This document shows, piece by piece, positions 55,435-64,000 of a DNA stretch of 64,000 bases. This DNA comes from Thiothrix fructosivorans (GTDB lineage Bacteria > Pseudomonadota > Gammaproteobacteria > Thiotrichales > Thiotrichaceae). The notes under the pieces are model-generated. The model was not told the origin of the DNA. It saw only the letters and a program-made list of their open reading frames with translations, and made no database searches. Positions within the stretch are counted from its first letter, which is position 1. Each line of letters starts with the position of its first letter. The translations under genes and the position numbers were made by a program. The stretch is taken from the NCBI RefSeq assembly GCF_017349355.1, contig NZ_JAFMPM010000006.1, positions 310,001 to 374,000 on the forward strand. Reading direction: 5' to 3'.

Positions 55435-55779
55435 ATGGCATTACGTTCCCATCATTCTTCTACAAGTACCAGCAAAATCATTAGCTTGGCTATTGGAACA
55501 CTGATTTTACTGATGGCGGGTACTGCCGCCGCTAATCGTATTACGTTGGTGGCGACGGTCAACAATCAATCGGTATTGCTGCCCGCTCATTGGGTAATTT
55601 TTAAACTAGAAGACAAAGAGCAACGTGACCCAGTAGCGGTACTTCCACGTCACAGTGGCACCGTGCAACTTTCTGCGGGTCAATACCTAGCAAAAGTTAC
55701 CCGCGAAAACACCACCAGGCACACCGAATTTCGCGTGGAGTCTAATACGGATAAAACAGTTCGCGTTGCCTTAGATTAA
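55435..55779 (+). CDS. Unknown small exported protein
   Basis: A 114-residue protein with an N-terminal signal or anchor (IISLAIGTLILLMAGTAAA) and a short beta-rich domain (ITLVATVNNQSVLLPAHWVIFKLED, VQLSAGQYLAKV) reminiscent of carboxypeptidase-regulatory or Big-like folds. No specific family recognised. ATG 55435 has AAAGGAAGGG upstream, and the longer frame to 55333 does not. It sits alone between moaC and the convergent moaE gene. Confidence 0.72.
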   Translation: MALRSHHSSTSTSKIISLAIGTLILLMAGTAAANRITLVATVNNQSVLLPAHWVIFKLEDKEQRDPVAVLPRHSGTVQLSAGQYLAKVTRENTTRHTEFRVESNTDKTVRVALD

Positions 55780-55782
55780 GAT

Positions 55783-56226
55783 TCAGCCCGGCGTATTGTT
55801 GTCTACCCAACGTACTGCACCATCAGCAAGGGTTTCACGTTTCCAAAACGGTGCAGAATGTTTGAGTGTTTCCATCAACTGACGGCAAGCCTCGAAGGCA
55901 GCCGCACGGTGTGCTGACCATACGGCGACCAACACAATCGGTTGTGCAGGCGTAATGTGTCCAATACGGTGTACGATTAAGACATCATCTAACGACCATT
56001 GTTGGAGCACGTTTGTCGCCAAGCGTTCCAAGTGACGTTCCGTCATACCGGGGTAGTGCTCCAGATACATGTCACGTACCGTGTCACCTTCGTTGAAATC
56101 ACGCATCGTCCCGACGAATACCGCCGTTGCACCGGAACAAGCCGACACGCCGTGGTGCGCCTGACGTTCTGCCAAGTATTGCCACGGATCAAACGGATTT
56201 TCCCGTACTTCAATCAGCATACTCAA
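55783..56226 (-). CDS. moaE: Molybdopterin synthase catalytic subunit
   Basis: MoaE, with MoaD, inserts two sulfurs into cyclic pyranopterin monophosphate to make molybdopterin. The 147-residue protein has FVGTMRDFNEGDTV, LEHYPGMTERHLE, VLIVHRIGHITPAQ, WSAHRAAAFEACR and the catalytic-Lys segment APFWKRETL. It overlaps moaD by ATGA. Confidence 0.97.
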   Translation of the reverse strand: MSMLIEVRENPFDPWQYLAERQAHHGVSACSGATAVFVGTMRDFNEGDTVRDMYLEHYPGMTERHLERLATNVLQQWSLDDVLIVHRIGHITPAQPIVLVAVWSAHRAAAFEACRQLMETLKHSAPFWKRETLADGAVRWVDNNTPG

Positions 56227-56456
56227 CCTCCGGTCACGGGTGGGAAGAAGGCGACCTCATCTCCTGATTGCACCAAGGTATCCGCACCCGCATACGTTTG
56301 ATTAACCGCCATCAAGACATTTGCAGGTAAGCTATCTTCCCCGCTGCTACGCTGCCAAACGGCTTGCACACTGAGCGGTTCAGTCAGTGCCAGTGTTACC
56401 TGCCCGACCCCAAAACGTTCACGCAAACTGGCAAAAAACAAGACTTTAACCGACAT
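56223..56456 (-). CDS. moaD: Molybdopterin synthase sulfur carrier subunit
   Basis: A 77-residue ubiquitin-like protein ending in PPVTGG, whose C-terminal glycine carries the thiocarboxylate used by MoaE. ATG 56456 (MSVKVLFFASLRERFG) fits the family; the upstream in-frame codon at 56501 adds an unrelated stretch. It is translationally coupled to moaE. Confidence 0.95.
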   Translation of the reverse strand: MSVKVLFFASLRERFGVGQVTLALTEPLSVQAVWQRSSGEDSLPANVLMAVNQTYAGADTLVQSGDEVAFFPPVTGG

Positions 56457-56492
56457 AAAACGCCACTCCCACCTAAAGCTAGCACACAAAAG

Positions 56493-56514
56493 AAAGGTCA
56501 CTTGCGTGACCTTT
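56493..56514 (-). terminator. Terminator after the SulP gene
   Basis: AAAGGTCAC / GTGACCTTT with a four-base loop, followed on the minus strand by CTTTTGTG, lies 12 bp past the SulP stop. Confidence 0.8.
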
Positions 56515-56525
56515 CCAAGGATACC

Positions 56526-58304
56526 TTACTTCGTTTCAGCAGGGATATAGTGCTGGAATGGCTCTATATCAATCGCATCCCCGAACTGCTCTTTCGCGTA
56601 ATTGATCGCGTATTTACGCTCGCGGAAGAAACGTTCCTCTCCGATGTGTTTCGCCAACCCCGAACGCTGAAAGGCTTCATAGACACGCAACTTAGCCCGT
56701 GCAATGTAGAATTCAATGCCCGCAAACTTGAGACGATCCGCCAATTTTTCCAGCATTTCTTCCCCGGTTGAATCCACTTGGTCGATGGATTCCATATCCA
56801 AAATCAGCACTTTCAGCGCAGGCTTTTGCGCGACATTGTTCAGCAATTTACCTTCCAAATAACCGGTATTGGCAAAATACAAATCGCCATCGAAACGGTA
56901 GACCGCTATCGTATCGCTGGTTTTCAAGCTATGCGCGGCTGCATCACGCATCGTGCCATCCGCATCACGCGCCACTTCCACCAACGCAGGGCTCATGGTG
57001 CGATACAAGAACAAGCCCAATGACAACACCACGCCCAACAAAATACCCTTATCCAAATGTGGCGCAAATGCCAAAGTCGCCAAGAATGTGGCTACAGCCA
57101 CCACACCATCATGCGGCTCAACCTTCCACGCGTGCTTAATCGGCGAAATCTTAATCAAGTTCACCACCGCCATAATAATCACCGCTGCCAAGGTCGCTTG
57201 CGGCAAGTGATACAGCAACGCAGTCAAATACAGCAACGTCACGCCCACCAATAAACCCGTAATGAGCGAGGAGAAGCCAGTGATTGCGCCCGAAGCAAAG
57301 TTCACCGCTGAACGCGAAAACGAACCGGATACCGCATAGCCACCGAATACACCGGAGGTAATATTCGCCAAACCTTGCCCCACCAATTCCTGATTCGCTG
57401 ACAACCGCTGGCGGGTTTGCGAAGCCATCGCCTTAGCAATGGAAATAGCCTCCACGAAACCGATCAACCCAATCATCACCGCTGTCATGGCTAACGACAC
57501 AAAATTCTGGAAACTCATCTCCACAACAGGCAACGAGAATGACGGCAAGCCTTTCTTAATATCCCCGATAATGCTGCCGCCCATGTGTCCGTAGTCCACT
57601 GCCCACGACAAAACCGTGGTGATCAACACGGTAATCAGCACCCCTGGCAAACGCGGCGCATACTTCTTCAAAACAATTAAGGTAGCCAATGCAAATGCAC
57701 CCAGTGCTAACGTTGTCGGCTTGGTATCACCCAACGAGGTAATGGTTGCCCACCAAAATTGATACGAATGCTCAAACTGATCCGGTTTAACATTTAAACC
57801 AAACAGTTTGGGCACTTGTGATGTCGCAATAATCAACGCACCCGCATTGGTGAAACCCACCACGACCGGATGCGATAAAAAGTCCACCAACACGCCCATC
57901 CGCAATAAGCCCAGCGATAACTGGAATATCCCGATCATCAACGCCAACATCGCCGAATAAATGACAATGGTTTCAATGGGTAAGCCTTGTGCGGCAAACG
58001 GCTGCATCGCAGCAGCAGACATAATAGAAACAATCGCCACCGGCCCCGTTCCCAACTGCCGTGAAGAACCGAAAATCGCCGCCACCATGACGGGTAAGAA
58101 AGACGCATACAAGCCCACCTGAGCAGGCAAGCCCGCCAATTGTGCATATGCCATGGACTGTGGAATCAACACCAGTGCTACGGTCAAACCCGCCATTGCA
58201 TCCGCTTTTAATACCTCAGGACTTTTTAACTCGCCGATCCAGTCTTTGTATGGCGTGAAACGGTCTTTCCAATCGCGTAATAGCGACACTAGCCAGCTAC
58301 CCAT
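56526..58304 (-). CDS. SulP-family anion permease with STAS domain
   Basis: A 592-residue transporter with about 12-14 membrane helices (ALVLIPQSMAYAQLAGLPAQVGLYASFLP is the family signature, split here over residues ~45-75), and a C-terminal STAS domain with the Ser of QVDSTGEEMLE. Members carry sulfate, bicarbonate or other anions. Sulfate is plausible in a sulfur oxidiser but is not proven; no carbonic anhydrase gene is nearby. ATG 58304 has GGAGGT about 10 bp upstream; an in-frame GTG at 58322 is the alternative. Confidence 0.9.
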   Translation of the reverse strand: MGSWLVSLLRDWKDRFTPYKDWIGELKSPEVLKADAMAGLTVALVLIPQSMAYAQLAGLPAQVGLYASFLPVMVAAIFGSSRQLGTGPVAIVSIMSAAAMQPFAAQGLPIETIVIYSAMLALMIGIFQLSLGLLRMGVLVDFLSHPVVVGFTNAGALIIATSQVPKLFGLNVKPDQFEHSYQFWWATITSLGDTKPTTLALGAFALATLIVLKKYAPRLPGVLITVLITTVLSWAVDYGHMGGSIIGDIKKGLPSFSLPVVEMSFQNFVSLAMTAVMIGLIGFVEAISIAKAMASQTRQRLSANQELVGQGLANITSGVFGGYAVSGSFSRSAVNFASGAITGFSSLITGLLVGVTLLYLTALLYHLPQATLAAVIIMAVVNLIKISPIKHAWKVEPHDGVVAVATFLATLAFAPHLDKGILLGVVLSLGLFLYRTMSPALVEVARDADGTMRDAAAHSLKTSDTIAVYRFDGDLYFANTGYLEGKLLNNVAQKPALKVLILDMESIDQVDSTGEEMLEKLADRLKFAGIEFYIARAKLRVYEAFQRSGLAKHIGEERFFRERKYAINYAKEQFGDAIDIEPFQHYIPAETK

Positions 58305-58343
58305 TGTGGTGCTTACCTCCACCTAAATTCGTACACATTACCT

Positions 58344-58373
58344 AAAAAGAAACCAGCGACAGGAGCGCTGGTT
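58344..58373 (-). terminator. Terminator after glmS
   Basis: On the minus strand, an AACCAGCG / CGCTGGTT stem with a seven-base loop is followed by TCTTTTTAGG. It lies between the glmS stop (58465) and the SulP start. Confidence 0.88.
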
Positions 58374-58464
58374 CATTAGAATATAAGAGTGTACTAAAAT
58401 TACCACAAAACTGACAGTGAAGGGATTCAATACTGAACCCCGTTTACTATAGGATTCTTCAATA

Positions 58465-60303
58465 CTATTCGACGGTCACGGATTTCGCCAAATTGCGCGG
58501 CTTGTCCACATCCGTGCCTTTCAACACCGCAACGTGGTAGGACAACAATTGCAACGGAATCGTGTACACAATCGGCGCAAGCATTTCAGGGACGTGTGGC
58601 ATTTCCAGCACATGCAAATTATCCGCAGCGACGATATGCGCATCGCGGTCGGCAAATACATACAACTCACCACCGCGTGAACGCACTTCCTCCAAATTGG
58701 ACTTTAGTTTCTCCAACAAGGCAGTATTGGGTGCTACCGTGACAATCGGCATCTCGCTGTCGACCAACGCGAGTGGCCCATGCTTGAGTTCACCGGCGGG
58801 ATAGGCTTCAGCATGGATGTAGGAAATTTCCTTGAGCTTGAGCGCCCCTTCCATTGCAATCGGGTAGAGTTCGCCACGCCCTAAGAACAGCGCATGGTGT
58901 TTCTCGATAAAATGCTCTGCCAGTGTTTCGATTTTCGGGTTCAAGTCTAACACTTGCTCGATCAGCGCAGGCAATTTGCGTAAATCCGCCACCATCTGTG
59001 CCACTTTCGCTTTGTCCGCACCTTTGGCTTGCATCAGCAATACCATTAGCAACTGCAACGCCACCAACTGCGTCGTAAACGCTTTGGTCGAAGCCACGCC
59101 GATTTCCGGCCCTGCCATCGTCATCAGTGACATATCGGATTCGCGGGTTAAGGAGCTTTCCGCCACGTTGCAAATGGTCAGGGTTGCCAATGCACCGTGG
59201 TTTTCCTTGATCTTTTCCAGCGCCGCCAACGTATCAGCGGTTTCACCCGACTGCGAAATCGTCACGAATAGCATGTTCTTGCGCGGCGGTTGACGACGGT
59301 AACGGTATTCGCTGGCAACTTCCACGTTGCATGGAATATCCGTATTCGCCTCAATCCAATAACGCCCCACCAAGCCTGCGTGGAAACTCGTGCCGCACGC
59401 AATGATTTGAATTTCATCCACTTGCGCCAAACGTTCCAACGCATCCGGCACACCCAGCAATGCAGGCAACACATGATCACCCGCCAACCGGTTTTCCAAT
59501 GTACCCGTCACCGATTGCGGCTGCTCAAAGATTTCCTTGAGCATGAAATGACGGTAGTCGCCCAATTCCGCCGAACACATCGACGCATTCGACTCACGCA
59601 CCGGACGTACCACGCGCTCGCCATTCAGATCAAAAATGTCGATCTTCTTGCGGGTAATCCGCGCCACATCACCATTTTCCAAATAAATAAAGCGGCTGGT
59701 CACAGGCAGCAAGGCTTGAATGTCTGAACCAATGAAGTTTTCACCGATCCCCAAGCCCAGCACCAGCGGGCTGCCTTGACGTGCCACGATCAGCGTATCC
59801 GGCTCATCCGGTGAAATCACCGCCAGCGCATACGCACCGTGCAATTCGCAACGCGCCGCCATCACCGCATCCAACATGCTCACACCCTGACGACGGAAGA
59901 TGTCGATCAAATGCGCAATGACCTCGGTATCGGTATCCGAATCAAAGCGGTAGCCGTCATCCTGCAAACGTTGACGCAGTGCTACGTGGTTTTCGATAAT
60001 GCCGTTATGCACCAAACCGACCCATTCGCCACTGAAATGCGGGTGTGCATTGCGTTCGGCAGGCACGCCATGCGTTGCCCAGCGAGTGTGTGCAATGCCC
60101 AAGTTGCCATCAATCGGTTCGCCTTCGAGACGCTCCATCAGCGCGGCAACTTTGCCCACTGCACGGCTACGCACCAAATCACCCTCGGCACGGACTACCG
60201 CCACACCGGCAGAGTCATAACCGCGATATTCCAGACGGCGTAAGCCTTCCAATAAAATTTCCACCACCGGACGTTGCGCGACTGCGCCGACAATACCACA
60301 CAT
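58465..60303 (-). CDS. glmS: Glutamine-fructose-6-phosphate aminotransferase (isomerising)
   Basis: GlmS makes glucosamine-6-phosphate, the entry to amino-sugar and peptidoglycan synthesis. The 612-residue protein begins [10 protein letters not shown], with Cys1 of the N-terminal glutaminase, and has RRLEYRGYDSAGV, HTRWATHG, two SIS domains (ACGTSFHAGLVG, SQSGETADTLAAL) and the C-terminal PRNLAKSVTVE. Its ATG overlaps the glmU stop by one base, so translation is coupled. No glmS ribozyme is expected or seen. Confidence 0.98.
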   Translation of the reverse strand: MCGIVGAVAQRPVVEILLEGLRRLEYRGYDSAGVAVVRAEGDLVRSRAVGKVAALMERLEGEPIDGNLGIAHTRWATHGVPAERNAHPHFSGEWVGLVHNGIIENHVALRQRLQDDGYRFDSDTDTEVIAHLIDIFRRQGVSMLDAVMAARCELHGAYALAVISPDEPDTLIVARQGSPLVLGLGIGENFIGSDIQALLPVTSRFIYLENGDVARITRKKIDIFDLNGERVVRPVRESNASMCSAELGDYRHFMLKEIFEQPQSVTGTLENRLAGDHVLPALLGVPDALERLAQVDEIQIIACGTSFHAGLVGRYWIEANTDIPCNVEVASEYRYRRQPPRKNMLFVTISQSGETADTLAALEKIKENHGALATLTICNVAESSLTRESDMSLMTMAGPEIGVASTKAFTTQLVALQLLMVLLMQAKGADKAKVAQMVADLRKLPALIEQVLDLNPKIETLAEHFIEKHHALFLGRGELYPIAMEGALKLKEISYIHAEAYPAGELKHGPLALVDSEMPIVTVAPNTALLEKLKSNLEEVRSRGGELYVFADRDAHIVAADNLHVLEMPHVPEMLAPIVYTIPLQLLSYHVAVLKGTDVDKPRNLAKSVTVE

Positions 60304-61682
60304 TATTTTTTCTCCTTCACTGGACGCTGCCAGCCTTTCAAGGTCATTTGTTTGGCGCGGGACAAGGTGAGTTCACCTGCCGGAGCATCTTTGGTAATGG
60401 TTGAACCTGCGCCAATCGTTGCGCCGTCGCCAACGCTCACAGGGGCAACCAATTGCGTGCAAGAACCGACGAACACGCCATCACCGATGACGGTTTTGTG
60501 TTTGTTTGCACCGTCGTAGTTACAGGTAATCGTGCCTGCGCCAATATTTACATTGTCGCCCATCTCGGTATCGCCGATGTAGCTCAAGTGATTGACCTTG
60601 CTACCTTTACCAATGTGCGCTTTTTTGGTTTCAACGAAATTGCCAATCTTGGCTTTATCTTCCAGCACTGTACCGGGACGCAATCGCGCAAACGGGCCAA
60701 TGTCACAACTTGCCCCAATCACTGCTGCTTCGAGCACGCAATGCGCTTTAATGTGCGTATTGTCGCCAATCGTCGTGTCTTGAATCACGCAACCCGCTTC
60801 CACCGTGACGTTATTGCCGAACTGAACCGTGCCGATTAGCACCACATTCACGTCCAAAAATACATCTTGCCCAGTTTCGACTGTGCCGCGAATATCCAAA
60901 CGGGCGGGGTCTGCGACGGTCACGCCTGCCAACATCAGCTTTTCGACCTGACGTTGCTGGCAAGCACGTTCCAAACGCGCCAATTGCACACGGTTATTCG
61001 CACCTTCCACTTCGACCGGATCAGTACACAGCACGGTATTCACACTGCCGCCTTCGGCGACTGCCAAGCCGACACAATCGGTCAGGTAGTATTCGCCTTG
61101 CGCATTTTGTGGGGTTAATTGCTGCAACCAACGCTTTAAATCGCTGCCACGCGCCGCAATAAAACCCGTATTCACTTCGCAAATCTGGCGCTGTGCATCA
61201 CTCGCATCTTTTTCCTCAACAATCGCCTGCACTTGCCCTGCTGCATTACGCACCATGCGCCCGTAACCTTTCGGATCAGCCAGCTCAGTGGTCAGCACGC
61301 ACAAAGCATGATCCTGCAAACCCTGTGCCAGCGCCTGCAAGGTCGTGGAACGAATCAACGGCACATCCCCGTAAGCAATCAATACCACGTCATCATTGTC
61401 AACGAGGTGAATGGCTTGGCTCACCGCATGACCCGTGCCTTTTTGTTGAGATTGCAATGCCCAGTTCAGGTTTTCACCCTGAATATGTTCACGCACCAAT
61501 TCGCCGCCATGCCCGTACACAATCGCCATGTGGCACGCCACTTCACGGTATTGCAGCACAGAGCACGCTTCGACCACATGCTGCAACATGGGTTTGCCCG
61601 CAATCGGGTGGAGAACTTTTGGCAAAGCAGAGCGCATCCGAGTGCCTTGACCCGCTGCGAGGATAATCGGAAAAATATTCAT
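60303..61682 (-). CDS. glmU: Bifunctional UDP-GlcNAc pyrophosphorylase / GlcN-1-P acetyltransferase
   Basis: GlmU acetylates glucosamine-1-phosphate and couples it to UTP to give UDP-GlcNAc. The 459-residue protein has the uridyltransferase signature [34 protein letters not shown], and a C-terminal left-handed beta-helix of hexapeptide repeats ending in the acetyl-CoA site. ATG 61682 ([11 protein letters not shown]) is preferred, because the nucleotide loop must lie close to the N-terminus. First gene of glmU-glmS. Confidence 0.97.
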   Translation of the reverse strand: MNIFPIILAAGQGTRMRSALPKVLHPIAGKPMLQHVVEACSVLQYREVACHMAIVYGHGGELVREHIQGENLNWALQSQQKGTGHAVSQAIHLVDNDDVVLIAYGDVPLIRSTTLQALAQGLQDHALCVLTTELADPKGYGRMVRNAAGQVQAIVEEKDASDAQRQICEVNTGFIAARGSDLKRWLQQLTPQNAQGEYYLTDCVGLAVAEGGSVNTVLCTDPVEVEGANNRVQLARLERACQQRQVEKLMLAGVTVADPARLDIRGTVETGQDVFLDVNVVLIGTVQFGNNVTVEAGCVIQDTTIGDNTHIKAHCVLEAAVIGASCDIGPFARLRPGTVLEDKAKIGNFVETKKAHIGKGSKVNHLSYIGDTEMGDNVNIGAGTITCNYDGANKHKTVIGDGVFVGSCTQLVAPVSVGDGATIGAGSTITKDAPAGELTLSRAKQMTLKGWQRPVKEKK

Positions 61683-61741
61683 TGGGGAATGCCCGTCGGT
61701 AAATTTATTGTCATAAATAATAGTCAAGTTGCTAGAACTAC

Positions 61742-62437
61742 CTATGTGATAGCCATCACATCTAGCTCATCAAAGTTTTTTACCCAACGGTGTTGCAAGG
61801 TATCCGTTGGTTGATCTTCACGCACCAAGCAACACGTCTGTAACCCTGCTTGCGCCGCCGCATCCAACTCTTCCGCAATATCCGACAAAAACAGAATTTC
61901 GCTGGCTGGCAAACCAAGCGCCGCCACAATGGTATGATACGATTTAGCTTCACGCTTGTGACCCACCGCCGTATCGAAATAGCCTCTAAACAGCGGGGTT
62001 AAATCACCCGCATCAGAATAACCGAACAAGAGCTTTTGCGCATACACCGAACCCGACGAATAGACATACAATTTCAGACCAAGCTCATGCCAGTGCAATA
62101 AATGACGCACCGCATCCTCGTAAACATGCCCGGTGAAATCGCCATTGCGGTAGCCCTCTTCCCACATCAAGCCCTGAAGCGCCTTCAGCGGGGTAATCTT
62201 TTTGTCTTCCGCAATCCACTGGCGCAATTGCGCAATCGCTTCCGCCAACGACAACACCGCATTGCCGGTTTCTAGCCGCACGTCATCAATCAATGCCGCC
62301 ACCACCGGATCTTGGCGATGCGCCACCACGAATGCCTGCATTTGCTGATCAGCATAAGGAAACAGCACGTCTTTCACGAACGATAAACTGGTGGTCGTCC
62401 CTTCGATGTCGGTGAGTATCGCTTTGATCATGCTCAA
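61742..62437 (-). CDS. mtnC: Acireductone synthase (enolase-phosphatase E1)
   Basis: MtnC both enolises and dephosphorylates 2,3-diketo-5-methylthiopentyl-1-phosphate in methionine salvage. The 231-residue HAD-family enzyme has the nucleophile motif [35 protein letters not shown] and [13 protein letters not shown]. It overlaps mtnD by ATGA. The order mtnB-mtnD-mtnC on the minus strand follows pathway use except that mtnA is absent from the window. Confidence 0.96.
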   Translation of the reverse strand: MSMIKAILTDIEGTTTSLSFVKDVLFPYADQQMQAFVVAHRQDPVVAALIDDVRLETGNAVLSLAEAIAQLRQWIAEDKKITPLKALQGLMWEEGYRNGDFTGHVYEDAVRHLLHWHELGLKLYVYSSGSVYAQKLLFGYSDAGDLTPLFRGYFDTAVGHKREAKSYHTIVAALGLPASEILFLSDIAEELDAAAQAGLQTCCLVREDQPTDTLQHRWVKNFDELDVMAIT

Positions 62438-62976
62438 TTCTCCAAACGCGGGAAACGCTCGGCAATGTCATTGCCCGTAAAATTTGCTACCCAGCCGTCG
62501 GTATTGGTGAACAAACGGATTGCCTTGAAACGCGGATTCGCCCCCATATCAAACCAATGCGTTGCCCCCGCTGGCACGCTGATCAAATCGCCCTTTTCGC
62601 ACAACACGGTATATACCTTGTCGCCGAGATGCAGGAAAAACAAACCTTGCCCATCCACAAAAAAGCGTACTTCATATTCGGTATGGGTGTGTTCATTCAG
62701 AAATTTCTGGCGGAACAGCGCCTTATCGGGGTGGTCGGGAGTTAAACTGATCACATCCACGCTCTGAAAACCATTTTCAGCCATTAAACGGTCAATATCC
62801 ACACGGTATGCCGCAATCACTTCCTCTTGCGTTGCCGTATCCTCCAAGGGCGCATTGGCTTCCCAGCGTTCAAAGCGCACGCCCTGCTCCTGCAATAACG
62901 CACTGATGGTGGCGTAATCGGTGTACGTTTGCGCCTGTTGCGGATTAGTGTCCGCGTAAATCTTCAATTCACTCAT
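62434..62976 (-). CDS. mtnD: Acireductone dioxygenase
   Basis: MtnD cleaves acireductone with oxygen; the bound metal (Fe or Ni) sets the product. The 180-residue cupin shows the metal ligands in EHTHTEYEVRFFVDG (His, His, Glu) and ATHWFDMG (His). It is coupled to mtnC and follows mtnB by a few bases. Confidence 0.96.
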   Translation of the reverse strand: MSELKIYADTNPQQAQTYTDYATISALLQEQGVRFERWEANAPLEDTATQEEVIAAYRVDIDRLMAENGFQSVDVISLTPDHPDKALFRQKFLNEHTHTEYEVRFFVDGQGLFFLHLGDKVYTVLCEKGDLISVPAGATHWFDMGANPRFKAIRLFTNTDGWVANFTGNDIAERFPRLEN

Positions 62977-62982
62977 GGTTTC

Positions 62983-63606
62983 TTACCTATCTAACAGCAT
63001 TTGCCGATAAACACATTCAAACAAAAATTCTAACGCTTCGATGTGACGCTGCGTATCCGCCACCGTCACACCCCACGTATACAGGCCATGCCCACGAATT
63101 AAATAGCCGACAGTGTGCGGGTTTGCGTCCAAATAAGCGTCCACGACTGCCGCCAACGCGGGAATATCTTGGCTATTCGGAAAAACGGGGATGACGACAC
63201 GGCCTTCATGCGTTTCTACACCGGGGAAGGCTTTTTGCACTTCGTAGCCATCAAACACCACCTGATCCAGCCGCATCGACAATACCGTCGCATTGACTGA
63301 ATGCGTGTGCAGCACACTGCCGATAGCCGGATCACGCCGATACATTACCGTGTGCAAACCCGTTTCCGCCGACGGTCGTTTACCCGCGTCCAACGACACA
63401 CCCTGCAAATCGGCGCGTAAAAAGCCGCCCTCATCCAAGCGCCCTTTGTGTTGCCCCGAACTGGTAATCAGGATTTCTGCGTCAGCCAAACGCGCCGAAA
63501 AGTTGCTGCTCGTCGCCGGTACCCAGCCGCGTGAATGGAAGAATTGCCCCGCCGCAATCAACTCGGCACGCAGGCGCGATAAGGTGTCAGACATAGGATC
63601 ACTCAT
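62983..63606 (-). CDS. mtnB: Methylthioribulose-1-phosphate dehydratase
   Basis: MtnB dehydrates 5-methylthioribulose-1-phosphate. The 207-residue class II aldolase-fold protein has ATSSNFSARL, ITSSGQHKG, the zinc-binding HTHSVNATVL and GHGLYTWG. ATG 63606 is chosen (ATG 63594 is close by); the frame is open much further upstream across the promoter of the divergent gene, which is not a plausible coding extension. First gene of mtnBDC. Confidence 0.94.
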   Translation of the reverse strand: MSDPMSDTLSRLRAELIAAGQFFHSRGWVPATSSNFSARLADAEILITSSGQHKGRLDEGGFLRADLQGVSLDAGKRPSAETGLHTVMYRRDPAIGSVLHTHSVNATVLSMRLDQVVFDGYEVQKAFPGVETHEGRVVIPVFPNSQDIPALAAVVDAYLDANPHTVGYLIRGHGLYTWGVTVADTQRHIEALEFLFECVYRQMLLDR

Positions 63607-63688
63607 GGCACAAAGCATAGCATTTTCGCAGCATTCCAGCCGTTTGTCAGACGATTTGCAAAAAGTTCCAAAAAACGCCAAAAACCCC

Positions 63689-63717
63689 TTTACATTAGCA
63701 AAGTCTAATATTAGAAT
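63689..63717 (+). promoter_or_regulatory. Sigma-70 promoter of the sulfur-globule-type gene
   Basis: TTTACA (63689-63694) and TAGAAT (63712-63717) are separated by 17 bp in AT-rich DNA, about 46 bp before the start codon. It also bounds the divergent mtnB gene. Confidence 0.75.
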
Positions 63718-63763
63718 TATCTCATACTGAAACTTACACAACAATTTGCTAGGAAATATACAC

Positions 63764-64000
63764 ATGAAATTACAAGCTATCGCATTCGCTGCCCTGATCG
63801 CTATCTCTGGCGCTGCTTCTGCTGAATTCTTCGACGGTATGGACAACGGTGCAGCGGCTGGTAACGGCGCAGGCAACGGTACTGCTTCTACTGCTGCTAA
63901 CGGCACTGGCTACAGCAACGGCGCTGGCGATGCCAACGGCTGGGGTCGTGGTAAAGGCGATGCAGACGGCGAAGTTGAATTTGCTGTTACCTTCAAAGGC
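63764..64000 (+). CDS. Sulfur-globule-type secreted protein (5' part)
   Basis: The first 79 codons of a gene cut by the window edge. A signal peptide (MKLQAIAFAALIAISGAASA) is followed by a Gly/Asn/Ala-rich mature part with repeated GN and NG units (AAAGNGAGNGTAS, NGTGYSNGAGDANGWG). This composition matches structural proteins coating periplasmic sulfur globules (Sgp family) in purple sulfur bacteria and Thiothrix-like filaments. AGGAAA precedes ATG 63764, and a strong promoter stands upstream. The family assignment is by composition and signal peptide. Confidence 0.75.
   Translation, partial: MKLQAIAFAALIAISGAASAEFFDGMDNGAAAGNGAGNGTASTAANGTGYSNGAGDANGWGRGKGDADGEVEFAVTFKG

Noticed and set aside
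58305-58464. glmS ribozyme or GlmZ target region
   Set aside because: The gap after glmS holds only a terminator, and glmS overlaps glmU with no leader space for a ribozyme.

Overview
The window looks like chromosomal DNA of a sulfur-oxidising gammaproteobacterium, probably Thiothrix or a close relative. This is inferred from gene content, not from a marker gene. The signs are a sulfur-globule-type secreted protein at the right edge, an ArsR repressor with the SqrR/BigR cysteine spacing, a rubrerythrin/CCG-oxidoreductase/DUF3501 cluster, and standard gammaproteobacterial synteny (rplU-rpmA-obgE-proB with divergent ispB; rpoZ-spoT-ridA; waaF-ilvE; secB-gpsA; glmU-glmS). No rRNA, tRNA or CRISPR array was seen.

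Layout. 1-5.6 kb: the end of a Pil-Chp chemosensory operon (pilJ-like end, a chpA hybrid kinase split by a frameshift at an A10 tract, a CheW-like protein). 5.5-10.6 kb: leftward genes for a tail-anchored unknown, ApaH, a BI-1 membrane protein, an FtsN-like SPOR protein and PriA. 10.6-11.0 kb: an AT-rich gap with a cluster of DnaA-box-like 9-mers. 11.0-18.5 kb: an accessory region with an internally deleted IS5-like relic, an AT-rich lipoprotein/small-protein pair, a histidine kinase, a tnpB element cut by an IS66-family insertion with an 8-bp target duplication, a secreted PAN-like protein and a NarL-type regulator.

18.5-22.5 kb: ppx, ridA, spoT (synthetase half degenerate) and rpoZ. 22.5-32.5 kb: a signalling locus made of a kinase-like sensor fused to a DnaQ exonuclease, a lone receiver, an SLC5-transporter/histidine-kinase fusion, a small membrane protein, a DUF4143 ATPase and two paralogous CBS/DUF294 nucleotidyltransferase-like proteins. 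This resembles CrbS-type acetate-responsive loci. 32.6-41.8 kb: waaF, a zinc-finger protein, ilvE, a lytic transglycosylase, apaG, proB, obgE, a compact restriction-modification pair inserted between obgE and rpmA, then rplU and divergent ispB.

41.8-51.8 kb: the rubrerythrin cluster, a DUF3530 hydrolase, an NlpC/P60 lipoprotein, speD, an OsmC protein, a DUF465 protein, and a redox/secretion gene group (rhodanese, glutaredoxin, secB, gpsA) followed by gshB and preceded by the SqrR-like repressor. 52-56.5 kb: envC, a C-terminal processing protease, moaC, a small exported protein, moaD and moaE. 56.5-63.6 kb: a SulP transporter, glmS, glmU and the methionine-salvage genes mtnB, mtnD and mtnC. 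63.7-64 kb: a clear promoter and the start of the sulfur-globule-type gene.

The themes are sulfur handling (SqrR-like control, rhodanese, glutathione, SulP, methionine salvage, globule protein) and membrane signalling. The best leads are the kinase/exonuclease/DUF294 locus, the A10 tract in chpA, the DnaA-box cluster and the SqrR-like regulator.
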